The notes under the pieces were generated by a model, which was given only the letters and a program-made list of their open reading frames with translations, searched no databases and was not told the origin of the DNA. The position numbers and the translations under genes are program-made. 64,000 nt of DNA from Stomoxys calcitrans (Eukaryota > Arthropoda > Insecta > Diptera > Muscidae), in contig NC_081555.1 of assembly GCF_963082655.1 (NCBI RefSeq), forward strand, positions 29,807,266 to 29,871,265, given 5' to 3'. This document shows positions 23,916 to 36,952 of the stretch, piece by piece. Positions within the stretch are counted from its first letter, which is position 1. Every line of letters starts with the position of its first letter.

Positions 23916-26094
23916 ACACTATCTTTGCGTATTGTTTCTTTGATTGCACGGCCTTGACATATTTTGTCTAACTAAAGAACTACAATGGTGGTTGTATAAA
24001 ATAACAAAATTCAAGCAGAAAGTTCATGTCTTTGATAAACTAGTACTAGAATTGCAAGTCTTTGCTACATTTCAAATAAAGTGCTTGTCTTTAATAAAAA
24101 GTTTATTAACTACAATAATAAAATAATGGTTTGATTTTATATTAAACAATCCTATATTCAAAAAAAAATTAATTTGTATTATTTTCTATGTATGTTTTTT
24201 TAGTCTATAATTAACGAAAAACATCAACAAAAAAAAAACAAAAGTATTACATATCAAAATTACAAAATTAATTAAACAAAATAGACAACAAGGAAAAACA
24301 AATTCTTGGTGTTTCCCTCTTGAAAATAGTAGTCCATTGCGAGTTTTTAATTTCCTTCTTCATTTTTTGAACTTCCTGCTCGCACTGAACCACTTTTTCT
24401 CGGGCATCAGAAAGTTCAATCAACATTTTTTTCTGGCTCTCTTGCAGTTTGTAGTTTTCAAACCATAATTTTAAATTGGCTTGCCTTAATTTGTGGATTT
24501 CTTCCAAGAAATTATTCTTATTCACATCCATTTCCTTTCGTTTGACTTCACTTATTATTATTTCCATTTCCTTATTACCTTTCCTTTTTTTCTTTTTTTT
24601 ATTTTCTTTCAATTACCTCTTCCTTAGGCTTCCACACAGGAATGAATGAAATCGTTTGGAAGCTCACCCTTTTATAGACTTTTTGTTTGTTATTTTTGTT
24701 GCCTTAGTAATAGTAGTTTCCTTGACAGGAAAATATGAAAGATTAGTAGCTTTGTTCCGAATGTGTATTCAAATTAAGGAATATTAGGTCTGTTACGGAA
24801 AATTCAGCTAAAAATCAGAAAAATTTCCGGGCCTGGTCCCAAGATATTGGCCGACGAAAATATTTTTGATGCAGTTTGCGAAAACTTCCTTATTGGGGAC
24901 CTCCGTTCGGCTCTGGAAGGCTCATGTACAATTCTATTGTCGAACTATATATATTGTGAGCGCTAGTTAGCAGTTGAGAGATGTTAGTTACATATGCGTC
25001 ATAGTTCGCGTCAAATTTGATTTTGGAGGGTTTTGTGAGGGAAATTTGGACGATATATCAGAAAAATTTTGTTTGTTGCATTAGTTGGAGCCTAGACGTC
25101 GATTCTTCGCAAAAGTATGCATTCATCTAGATATAGTGTTAACCAATAGGTGTGTGTAATCTCAAGACCCTAGGTGGTCCAGGTCTCGAGATAGAGGAAA
25201 ATTCAACTAAAAATCAGAAACATTTTCTATGTTGGATTTGTTGAAAAATATACATCGAAAATCCACGATATTTAGCATGTATATAGATATAGTGATAGCC
25301 TATCTGTGGGTGTAATCTCAAGACCCTAGGCGGACAAAGTTCCATGATCTAGGAAAATTCGACCAATTAATTTTTTTTGCATTTTTCCAAATTTGCACGA
25401 TCTTGATGAAACTTTGCAAGTAAATAGAGGAAGTTCTTACCTATACGTCGATGTAAATCTCAAGACCCTAAGTGGTCCGGGCCCCGAGATATAGGCCGAC
25501 GAAAATATTTTTGACGAATTTTGAGAAAAGTTTTTAATCGGCTCTTGAAAGGCTCATTTACAAGCTTAATGTCGAACTATATTTGGTGGGCGGTGGTTTG
25601 CAGTTGACAGATCTGTCATAGCACGCGCCAAATTTGATTTTAGATGGTTTGCGCGGGAAAATTCGACGAAAAATTAGAGAAAAAAAATAGTTTGAACTCA
25701 GGCATTCAGCGACAAAAGCACACATGGCTATGGCGCCCTGTGGTCATTTGAGAGAAACTAACCACCACACATGATCCCACGATTAATAAATTGGTATTGC
25801 ATGTCTTTGCTACATTTCAAATGAAAGGTACATGTCTTTGCTACACTTCATATAAAAGGTGGTTGTCTTTGCTATATTAATTTTATTTGGATGTAGCAAA
25901 GACATACACTTTGTTACTAAAATATAACTGAAAAGTAGTGTTTTCACTAACGTCATCTGGCATCCAAAAGGCACAATAGAATGTACGTATTTTTTTACCA
26001 ACGACATCTGCTAACCACTCCTTGTAACTAAATATAACTGAGAGATGCCATTTTTAGCAGCGACACCTGGCATCCAAAAGGCGACACCTGGCAT
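23916..26094. repeat. Satellite A unit 12
   Basis: Type CAGTTTGCG; tail variants shared with unit 10. A local replacement at 24711-24723 (see findings) and TGACATATTTTGTC at 23957 are private. At 2179 bp it is the longest unit. Confidence 0.9.
24268..24567 (-). CDS. Coiled-coil ORF copy with A8V
   Basis: TTTGACTTC replaces TTTGGCTTC on the plus strand, giving A8V near the N-terminus, outside the coiled coil. The leader of this unit has also lost one C at about 24609. Confidence 0.35.
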   Translation of the reverse strand: MEIIISEVKRKEMDVNKNNFLEEIHKLRQANLKLWFENYKLQESQKKMLIELSDAREKVVQCEQEVQKMKKEIKNSQWTTIFKRETPRICFSLLSILFN

Positions 26095-28270
26095 ACACTA
26101 TCTTTGCGTATTGTTTCTTTGATTGCACGGCCTTGACATCTTTTGTCTAACTAAAGAACTACAATGGTGGTTGTATAAAATAACAAAATTCAAGCAGAAA
26201 GTTCATGTCTTTGATAAACTAGTACTAGAATTGCAAGTCTTTGCTACATTTCAAATAAAGTGCTTGTCTTTAATAAAAAGTTTATTAACTACAATAATAA
26301 AATAATGGTTTGATTTTATATTAAACAATCCTATATTCAAAAAAAAAATTAATTTGTATTATTTTCTATGTATGTTTTTTTAGTCTATAATTAACGAAAA
26401 ACATCAACAAAAAAAAAAACAAAAGTATTACATATCAAAATTACAAAATTAATTAAACAAAATAGACAACAAGGAAAAACAAATTCTTGGTGTTTCCCTC
26501 TTGAAAATAGTAGTCCATTGCGAGTTTTTAATTTCCTTCTTCATTTTTTGAACTTCCTGCTCGCACTGAACCACTTTTTCTCGGGCATCAGAAAGTTCAA
26601 TCAACATTTTTTTCTGGCTCTCTTGCAGTTTGTAGTTTTCAAACCATAATTTTAAATTGGCTTGCCTTAATTTGTGGATTTCTTCCAAGAAATTATTCTT
26701 ATTCACATCCATTTCCTTTCGTTTGGCTTCACTTATTATTATTTCCATTTCCTTATTACCTTTCCTTTTTTTCTTTTTTTTATTTTCTTTCCAATTACCT
26801 CTTCCTTAGGCTTCCACACAGGAATGAATGAAATCGTTTGGAAGCTCACCCTTTTATAGACTTTTTGTTTGTTATTTTTGTTGCCTTAGTAACATCATTT
26901 GACAGGAAAATATGAAAGATTAGTAGCTTTGTTCTGAATGTGTATTCAAATTAAGGAATATTAGGTCTGTTACGGAAAATTCAGCTAAAAATCAGAAAAA
27001 TTTCCGGGCCTGGTCCCAAGCTATTGGCCGACGAAAATATTTTTGATGCATTTTGCGAAAACTTTCTCATTGGGTCCCTCCGTTCGGCTCTGGAAGGATC
27101 ATGTACAATTCTATTGTCGAACTATAAATATTGTGAGCGCTAGTTAGCAGTTGAGAGATGTTAGTTACATATGCGTCATAGTTCGCGTCAAATTTGATTT
27201 TGGAGGGTTTTGTGAAGGAAATTTGGACGATATATCAGAAAAATTTTTGTTTGTTGCATTAGTTGGAGCCTAGACGTCGACTCTTCGCAAAAGTATGCAT
27301 TCATCTAGATATAGTGTTAACCAATAGGTGTGTGTAATCTCAAGACCCTAGGTGGTCCAGGTCTCGAGATAGAGGAAAATTCAACTAAAAATCAGAAACA
27401 TTTTCTATGTTGGATTTGTTGAAAAATATACATCGAAAATCCACGATATTTAGCATGTATATAGATATAGTGATAGCCTATCTGTGGGTGTAATCTCAAG
27501 ACCCTAGGCGGACAAAGTTCCATGATCTAGGAAAATTCGACCAATTAACTTTTTTTGCATTTTTCCAAATTTGCACGATCTTGATGAAACTTTGCAAGTA
27601 AATAGAGGAAGTTCTTACCTATACGTCGATGTAAATCTCAAGACCCTAAGTGGTCCGGGCCCCGAGATATAGGCCGACGAAAATATTTTTGACGAATTTT
27701 GAGAAAAGTTTTTAATCGGCTCTTGGAAGGCTCATTTACAAGCTTATTGTCGAACTATATTTGGTGGGCGGTGGTTAGCAGTTGACAGATGTGTCATAGC
27801 ACGCGCCAAATTTGATTTTAGATGGTTTGGGCGGGAAAATTCGACGAAAAATTAGAAAAAAATTGTTTGAACTCAGGCATTCAGCGACAAAAGCACACAT
27901 GGCTATGGCGCCCTGTGGTCATTTGAGAGAAACTAACCACCACACATGATCCCACGATTAATAAATTGGTATTGTATGCCTTTGCTACATTTCAAATGAA
28001 AGGTACATGTCTTTGCTACACTTCGTATAAAAAGGTGATTGTCTTTGCTACATTAATTTTATTTGGATGTAGCAAAGACATACACTTTGTTACTAAAATA
28101 TAACTGAAAAGTAGTGTTTTCACTAACGTCATCTGGCATCCAAAAGGCACAATAGAATGTACGCATTTTTTGACCATCGACATCTGCTAACCACTCCTTG
28201 TAACTAAATATAACTGAGAGATGCCATTTTTAGCAGCGACACCTGGCATCCAAAAGGCGACACCTGGCAT
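26095..28270. repeat. Satellite A unit 13
   Basis: Type CATTTTGCG. CCAAGCTATTGG at 27017 is shared only with unit 15. The tail combines GGGCGGG with CATTTGAGAG, a mosaic. ORF copy at 26449-26748 is unchanged. Confidence 0.9.
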
Positions 28271-30445
28271 ACACTATCTTTGCGTATTGTTTCTTTGATT
28301 GCACGGCCTTGACATCTTTTGTCTAACTAAAGAACTACAATGGTGGTTGTATAAAATAACAAAATTCAAGCAGAAAGTTCATGTCTTTGATAAACTAGTA
28401 CTAGAATTGCAAGTCTTTGCTACATTTCAAATAAAGTGCTTGTCTTTAATAAAAAGTTTATTAACTACAATAATAAAATAATGGTTTGATTTTATATTAA
28501 ACAATCCTATATTCAAAAAAAAATTAATTTGTATTATTTTCTATGTATGTTTTTTTAGTCTATAATTAACGAAAAACATCAACAAAAAAAAAACAAAAGT
28601 ATTACATATCAAAATTACAAAATTAATTAAACAAAATAGACAACAAGGAAAAACAAATTCTTGGTGTTTCCCTCTTGAAAATAGTAGTCCATTGCGAGTT
28701 TTTAATTTCCTTCTTCATTTTTTGAACTTCCTGCTCGCACTGAACCACTTTTTCTCGGGCATCAGAAAGTTCAATCAACATTTTTTTCTGGCTCTCTTGC
28801 AGTTTGTAGTTTTCAAACCATAATTTTAAATTGGCTTGCCTTAATTTGTGGATTTCTTCCAAGAAATTATTCTTATTCACATCCATTTCCTTTCGTTTGG
28901 CTTCACTTATTATTATTTCCATTTCCTTATTACCTTTCCTTTTTTTCTTTTTTTTATTTTCTTTCCAATTACCTCTTCCTTAGGCTTCCACACAGGAATG
29001 AATGAAATCGTTTGGAAGCTCACCCTTTTATAGACTTTTTGTTTGTTATTTTTGTTGCCTTAGTAACATCATTTGACAGGAAAATATGAAAGATTAGTAG
29101 CTTTGTTCCGAATGTGTATTCAAATTAAGGAATATTAGGTCTGTTACGGAAAATTTAGCTAAAAATCAGAAAAATTTCCGGGCCTGGTCCCAAGATATTG
29201 GCCGACGAAAATATTTTTGATGCATTTTGCGAAAACTTTCTCATTGGGTCCCTCCGTTCGGCTCTGGAAGGATCATGTACAATTCTATTGTCGAACTATA
29301 AATATTGTGAGCGCTAGTTAGCAGTTGAGAGATGTTAGTTACATATGCGTCATAGTTCGCGTCAAATTTGATTTTGGAGGGTTTTGTGAGGGAAATTTGG
29401 ACGATATATCAGAAAAATTTTTGTTTGTTGCATTAGTTGGAGCCTAGACGTCGACTCTTCGCAAAAGTATGCATTCATCTAGATATAGTGTTAACCAATA
29501 GGTGTGTGTAATCTCAAGACCCTAGGTGGTCCAGGTCTCGAGATAGAGGAAAATTCAGCTAAAAATCAGAAACATTTTCTATGTTGGATTTGTTGAAAAA
29601 TATACATCGAAAATCCACGATATTTAGCATGTATATAGATATAGTGATAGCCTAGACTGTGGGTGTAATCTCAAGACCCTAGGCGGACAAAGTTCCATGA
29701 TCTAGGAAAATTCGACCAATTAACTTTTTTTGCATTTTTCCAAATTTGCACGATCTTGATGAAACTTTGCAAGTAAATAGAGGAAGTTCTTACCTATACG
29801 TCGATGTAAATCTCAAGACCCTAAGTGGTCCGGGCCCCGAGATATAGGCCGACGAAAATATTTTTGACGAATTTTGAGAAAAGTTTTTAATCGGCTCTTG
29901 GAAGGCTCATTTACAAGCTTATTGTCGAACTATATTTGGTGGGCGGTGGTTAGCAGTTGACAGATGTGTCATAGCACGCGCCAAATTTGATTTTAGATGG
30001 TTTGGGCGGGAAAATTCGACGAAAAATTAGAAAAAAATTGTTTGAACTCAGGCATTCAGCGACAAAAGCACACATGGCTATGGCGCCCTGTGGTCATTAG
30101 AGAGAAACTAACCACCACACATGATCCCACGATTAATAAATTGGTATTGTATGCCTTTGCTACATTTCAAATGAAAGGTACATGTCTTTGCTACACTTCG
30201 TATAAAAAGGTGATTGTCTTTGCTACATTAATTTTATTTGGATGTAGCAAAGACATACACTTTGTTACTAAAATATAACTGAAAAGTAGTGTTTTCACTA
30301 ACGTCATCTGGCATCCAAAAGGCACAATAGAATGTACGCATTTTTTGACCATCGACATCTGCTAACCACTCCTTGTAACTAAATATAACTGAGAGATGCC
30401 ATTTTTAGCAGCGACACCTGGCATCCAAAAGGCGACACCTGGCAT
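28271..30445. repeat. Satellite A unit 14
   Basis: Type CATTTTGCG with GGGCGGG tail. Private CCTAGACTGTGGG at 29652 and AATTCAGCTAAAAATC in place of AATTCAACT at 29553. ORF copy at 28623-28922 is unchanged. Confidence 0.9.
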
Positions 30446-32611
30446 ACACTATCTTTGCGTATTGTTTCTTTGATTGCACGGCCTTGACATCTTTTGTCTA
30501 ACTAAAGAACTACAATGGTGGTTGTATAAAATAACAAAATTCAAGCAGAAAGTTCATGTCTTTGATAAACTAGTACTAGAATTGCAAGTCTTTGCTACAT
30601 TTCAAATAAAGTGCTTGTCTTTAATAAAAAGTTTATTAACTACAATAATAAAATAATGGTTTGATTTTATATTAAACAATCCTGTATTCAAAAAAAATTA
30701 ATTTGTATTATTTTCTATGTATGTTTTTTTAGTCTATAATTAACGAAAAACATCAACAAAAAAAAAAACAAAAGTATTACATATCAAAATTACAAAATTA
30801 ATTAAACAAAATAGACAACAAGGAAAAACAAATTCTTGGTGTTTCCCTCTTGAAAATAGTAGTCCATTGCGAGTTTTTAATTTCCTTCTTCATTTTTTGA
30901 ACTTCCTGCTCGCACTGAACCACTTTTTCTCGGGCATCAGAAAGTTCAATCAACATTTTTTTCTGGCTCTCTTGCAGTTTGTAGTTTTCAAACCATAATT
31001 TTAAATTGGCTTGCCTTAATTTGTGGATTTCTTCCAAGAAATTATTCTTATTCACATCCATTTCCTTTCGTTTGGCTTCACTTATTATTATTTCCATTTC
31101 CTTATTACCTTTCCTTTTTTTCTTTTTTTTATTTTCTTTCCAATTACCTCTTCCTTAGGCTTCCACACAGGAATGAATGAAATCGTTTGGAAGCTCACCC
31201 TTTTATAGACTTTTTGTTTGTTATTTTTGTTGCCTTAGTAACATCATTTGACAGGAAAATATGAAAGATTAGTAGCTTTGTTCCGAATGTGTATTCAAAT
31301 TAAGGAATATTAGGTCTGTTACGGAAAATTTAGCTAAAAATCAGAAAAATTTCCGGGCCTGGTCCCAAGCTATTGGCCGACGAAAATATTTTTGATGCAG
31401 TTTGCGAAAACTTCCTTATTGGGGACCTCCGTTCGGCTCTGGAAGGCTCATGTACAATTCTATTGTCGAACTATATATATTGTGAGCGCTAGTTAGCAGT
31501 TGAGAGATGTTAGTTACATATGCGTCATAGTTCGCGTCAAATTTGATTTTGGAGGGTTTTGTGAGGGAAATTTGGACGATATATCAGAAAAATTTTGTTT
31601 GTTGCATTAGTTGGAGCCTAGACGTCGACTCTTCGCAAAAGTATGCATTCATCTAAATATAGTGTGTACACACACCAATAGGTGTGTGTAATCTCAAGAC
31701 CCTAGGTGGTCCAGGTCTCGAGATAGAGGAAAATTCAACTAAAAATCAGAAACATTTTGTTGAAAAATATACATCGAAAATCCACGATATTTAGCATGTA
31801 TATAGATATAGTGATAGCCTATCTGTGGGTGTAATCTCAAGACCCTAGGCGGACAAAGTTCCATGATCTAGGAAAATTCGACCAATTAACTTTTTTTGCA
31901 TTTTTCCAAATTTGCACGATCTTGATGAAACTTTGCAAGTAAATAGAGGAAGTTCTTACCTATACGTCGATGTAAATCTCAAGACCCTAAGTGGTCCGGG
32001 CCCCGAGATATAGGCCGACGAAAATATTTTTGACGAATTTTGAGAAAAGTTTTTAATCGGCTCTTGGAAGGCTCATTTACAAGCTTATTGTCGAACTATA
32101 TTTGGTGGGCGGTGGTTAGCAGTTGACAGATGTGTCATAGCACGCGCCAAATTTGATTTTAGATGGTTTGGGCGGGAAAATTCGACGAAAAATTAGAAAA
32201 AAATTGTTTGAACTCAGGCATTCAGCGACAAAAGCACACATGGCTATGGCGCCCTGTGGTCATTAGAGAGAAACTAACCACCACACATGATCCCACGATT
32301 AATAAATTGGTATTGTATGCCTTTGCTACATTTCAAATGAAAGGTACATGTCTTTGCTACACTTCGTATAAAAAGGTGATTGTCTTTGCTACATTAATTT
32401 TATTTGGATGTAGCAAAGACATACACTTTGTTACTAAAATATAACTGAAAAGTAGTGTTTTCACTAACGTCATCTGGCATCCAAAAGGCACAATAGAATG
32501 TACGCATTTTTTGACCATCGACATCTGCTAACCACTCCTTGTAACTAAATATAACTGAGAGATGCCATTTTTAGCAGCGACACCTGGCATCCAAAAGGCG
32601 ACACCTGGCAT
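30446..32611. repeat. Satellite A unit 15
   Basis: Mid-unit type CAGTTTGCG with a GGGCGGG tail. It holds a newly formed perfect inverted repeat at 31667-31690 and a 14-bp loss after ACATTTT near 31758. ORF copy at 30798-31097 is unchanged. Confidence 0.9.
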
Positions 32612-34787
32612 ACACTATCTTTGCGTATTGTTTCTTTGATTGCACGGCCTTGACATCTTTTGTCTAACTAAAGAACTACAATGGTGGTTGTATAAAATAA
32701 CAAAATTCAAGCAGAAAGTTCATGTCTTTGATAAACTAGTACTAGAATTGCAAGTCTTTGCTACATTTCAAATAAAGTGCTTGTCTTTAATAAAAAGTTT
32801 ATTAACTACAATAATAAAATAATGGTTTGATTTTATATTAAACAATCCTATATTCAAAAAAAAAATTAATTTGTATTATTTTCTATGTATGTTTTTTTAG
32901 TCTATAATTAACGAAAAACATCAACAAAAAAAAAAAACAAAAGTATTACATATCAAAATTACAAAATTAATTAAACAAAATAGACAACAAGGAAAAACAA
33001 ATTCTTGGTGTTTCCCTCTTGAAAATAGTAGTCCATTGCGAGTTTTTAATTTCCTTCTTCATTTTTTGAACTTTCTGCTCGCACTGAACCACATTTTCTC
33101 GGGCATCAGAAAGTTCAATCAACATTTTTTTCTGGCTCTCTTGCAGTTTGTAGTTTTCAAACCATAATTTTAAATTGGCTTGCCTTAATTTGTGGATTTC
33201 TTCCAAGAAATTATTCTTATTCACATCCATTTCCTTTCGTTTGGCTTCACTTATTATTATTTCCATTTCCTTATTACCTTTCCTTTTTTTCTTTTTTTAT
33301 TTTCTTTCCAATTACCTCTTCCTTAGGCTTCCACACAGGAATGAATGAAATCGTTTGGAAGCTCACCCTTTTATAGAATTTTTGTTTGTTATTTTTGTTG
33401 CCTTAGTAACATCATTTGACAGGAAAATATGAAAGATTAGTAGCTTTGTTCCGAATGTGTATTCAAATTAAGGAATATTAGGTCTGTTACGGAAAATTCA
33501 GCTAAAAATCAGAAAAATTTCCGGGCCTGGTCCCAAGATATTGGCCGACGAAAATATTTTTGATGCAGTTTGCGAAAACTTCCTTATTGGGGACCTCCGT
33601 TCGGCTCTGGAAGGCTCATGTACAATTCTATTGTCGAACTATATATATTGTGAGCGCTAGTTAGCAGTTGAGAGATGTTAGTTACATATGCGTCATAGTT
33701 CGCGTCAAATTTGATTTTGGAGGGTTTTGTGAGGGAAATTTGGACGATATATCAGAAAAATTTTGTTTGTTGCATTAGTTGGAGCCTAGACGTCGACTCT
33801 TCGCAAAAGTATGCATTCATCTAGATATAGTGTTAACCAATAGGTGTGTGTAATCTCAAGACCCTAGGTGGTCCAGGTCTCGAGATAGAGGAAAATTCAA
33901 CTAAAAATCAGAAACATTTTCTATGTTGGATTTGTTGAAAAATATACATCGAAAATCCACGATATTTAGCATGTATATAGATATAGTGATAGCCTATCTG
34001 TGGGTGTAATCTCAAGACCCTAGGCGGACAAAGTTCCATGATCTAGGAAAATTCGACCAATTAACTTTTTTTGCATTTTTCCAAATTTGCACGATCTTGA
34101 TGAAACTTTGCAAGTAAATAGAGGAAGTTCTTACCTATACGTCGATGTAAATCTCAAGACCCTAAGTGGTCCGGGCCCCGAGATATAGGCCGACGAAAAT
34201 ATTTTTGACGAATTTTGAGAAAAGTTTTTAATCGGCTCTTGGAAGGCTCATTTACAAGCTTAATGTCGAACTATATTTGGTGGGCGGTGGTTAGCAGTTG
34301 ACAGATCTGTCATAGCACGCGCCAAATTTGATTTTAGATGGTTTGCGCGGGAAAATTCGACGAAAAATTAGAGAAAAAAATAGTTTGAACTCAGGCATTC
34401 AGCGACAAAAGCACACATGGCTATGGCGCCCTGTGTTCATTTGAGAGAAACTAACCACCACACATGATCCCACGATTAATAAATTGGTATTGTATGTCTT
34501 TGCTACATTTCAAATGAAAGGTACATGTCTTTGCTACACTTCATATAAAAGGTGATTGTCTTTGCTACATTAATTTTATTTGGATGTAGCAAAGACATAC
34601 ACTTTGTTACTAAAATGTAACTGAAAAGTAGTGTTTTCACTAACGTCATCTGGCATCCAAAAGGCACAATAGAATGTACGTATTTTTTGACCAACGACAT
34701 CTGCTAACCACTCCTTGCAACTAAATATAACTGAGAGATGCCATTTTTAGCAGCGACACCTGGCATCCAAAAGGCGACACCTGGCAT
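32612..34787. repeat. Satellite A unit 16
   Basis: Type CAGTTTGCG. ORF changed at two residues. Private TATAGAATTTTTG just upstream of the TATA-like motif (33373) and CCTGTGTTCATTTG at 34431. Confidence 0.9.
32967..33266 (-). CDS. Coiled-coil ORF copy with K58N and E65K
   Basis: Two amino-acid changes in the second half of the coiled coil, both at surface (non a/d) positions: K58N and E65K. It is the most altered copy in the window and is still open. Confidence 0.35.
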   Translation of the reverse strand: MEIIISEAKRKEMDVNKNNFLEEIHKLRQANLKLWFENYKLQESQKKMLIELSDARENVVQCEQKVQKMKKEIKNSQWTTIFKRETPRICFSLLSILFN

Positions 34788-36952
34788 ACACTATCTTTGC
34801 GTATTGTTTCTTTTATTGCACGGCCTTGACATCTTTTGTCTAACTAAAGAACTACAATGGTGGTTGTATAAAATAACAAAATTCAAGCAGAAAGTTCATG
34901 TCTTTGATAAACTAGTACTAGAATTGCTACATTTCAAATAAAGTGCTTGTCTTTAATAAAAAGTTTATTAACTACAATAATAAAATAATGGTTTGATTTT
35001 ATATTAAACAATCCTATATTCAAAAAAAATTAATTTGTATTATTTTCTATGTATGTTTTTTTAGTCTATAATTAACGAAAAACATCAACAAAAAAAAAAA
35101 AACAAAAGTATTACATATCAAAATTACAAAATTAATTAAACAAAATAGACAACAAGGAAAAACAAATTCTTGGTGTTTCCCTCTTGAAAATAGTAGTCCA
35201 TTGCGAGTTTTTAATTTCCTTCTTCATTTTTTGAACTTCCTGCTCGCACTGAACCACTTTTTCTCGGGCATCAGAAAGTTCAATCAACATTTTTTTCTGG
35301 CTCTCTTGCAGTTTGTAGTTTTCAAACCATAATTTTAAATTGGCTTGCCTTAATTTGTGGATTTCTTCCAAGAAATTATTCTTATTCACATCCATTTCCT
35401 TTCGTTTGGCTTCACTTATTATTATTTCCATTTCCTTATTACCTTTCCTTTTTTTCTTTTTTTATTTTCTTTCCAATTACCTCTTCCTTAGGCTTCCACA
35501 CAGGAATGAATGAAATCGTTTGGAAGCTCACCCTTTTATAGACTTTTTGTTTGTTATTTTTGTTGCCTTAGTAACATCATTTGACAGAAAAATATGAAAG
35601 ATTAGTAGCTTTGTTCCGAATGTGTATTCAAATTAAGGAATATTAGGTCTGTTACGGAAAATTTAGCTAAAAATCAGAAAAATTTCCGGTCCTGGTCCCA
35701 AGATATTGGCCGACGAAAATATTTTTGATGCATTTTGCGAAAACTTTCTCATTGGGTCCCTCCGTTCGGCTCTGGAAGGATCATGTACAATTCTATTGTC
35801 GAACTATAAATATTGTGAGCGCTAGTTAGCAGTTGAGAGATGTTAGTTACATATGCGTCATAGTTCGCGTCAAATTTGATTTTGGAGGGTTTTGTGAGGG
35901 AAATTTGGACGATATATCAGAAAAATTTTTGTTTGTTGCATTAGTTGGAGCCTAGACGTCGACTCTTCGCAAAAGTATGCATTCATCTAGATATAGTGTT
36001 AACCAATAGGTGTGTGTAATCTCAAGACCCTAGGTGGTCCAGGTCTCGAGATAGAGGAAAATTCAACTAAAAATCAGAAACATTTTCTATGTTGGATTTG
36101 TTGAAAAATATACATCGAAAATCCACGATATTTAGCATGTATATAGATATAGTGATAGCCTATCTGTGGGTGTAATCTCAAGACCCTAGGCGGACAAAGT
36201 TCCATGATCTAGGAAAATTCGACCAATTAACTTTTTTTGCATTTTTCCAAATTTGCACGATCTTGATGAAACTTTGCAAGTAAATAGAGGAAGTTCTTAC
36301 CTATACGTCGATGTAAATCTCAAGACCCTAAGTGGTCCGGGCCCCGAGATATAGGCCGACGAAAATATTTTTGACGAATTTTGAGAAAAGTTTTTAATCG
36401 GCTCTTGGAAGGCTCATTTACAAGCTTATTGTCGAACTATATTTGGTGGGCGGTGGTTAGCAGTTGACAGATGTGTCATAGCACGCGCCAAATTTGATTT
36501 TAGATGGTTTGGGCGGGAAAATTCGACGAAAAATTAGAAAAAAATTGTTTGAACTCAGGCATTCAGCGACAAAAGCACACATGGCTATGGCGCCCTGTGG
36601 TCATTAGAGAGAAACTAACCACCACACATGATCCCACGATTAATAAATTGGTATTGTATGCCTTTGCTACATTTCAAATGAAAGGTACATGTCTTTGCTA
36701 CACTTCGTATAAAAAGGTGATTGTCTTTGCTACATTAATTTTATTTGGATGTAGCAAAGACATACACTTTGTTACTAAAATATAACTGAAAAGTAGTGTT
36801 TTCACTAACGTCATCTGGCATCCAAAAGGCACAATAGAATGTACGCATTTTTTGACCATCGACATCTGCTAACCACTCCTTGCAACTAAATATAACTGAG
36901 AGATGCCATTTTTAGCTGCGACACCTGGCATCCAAAAGGCGACACCTGGCAT
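34788..36952. repeat. Satellite A unit 17
   Basis: A 10-bp loss near 34926 removes one interval between TTGC repeats (AGAATTGCTACATTT). TTTTATTGCACGG and TTCCGGTCCTGG are private. TTTTAGCTGCGAC at 36911 is shared with unit 18. ORF copy at 35132-35431 is unchanged. Confidence 0.9.
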
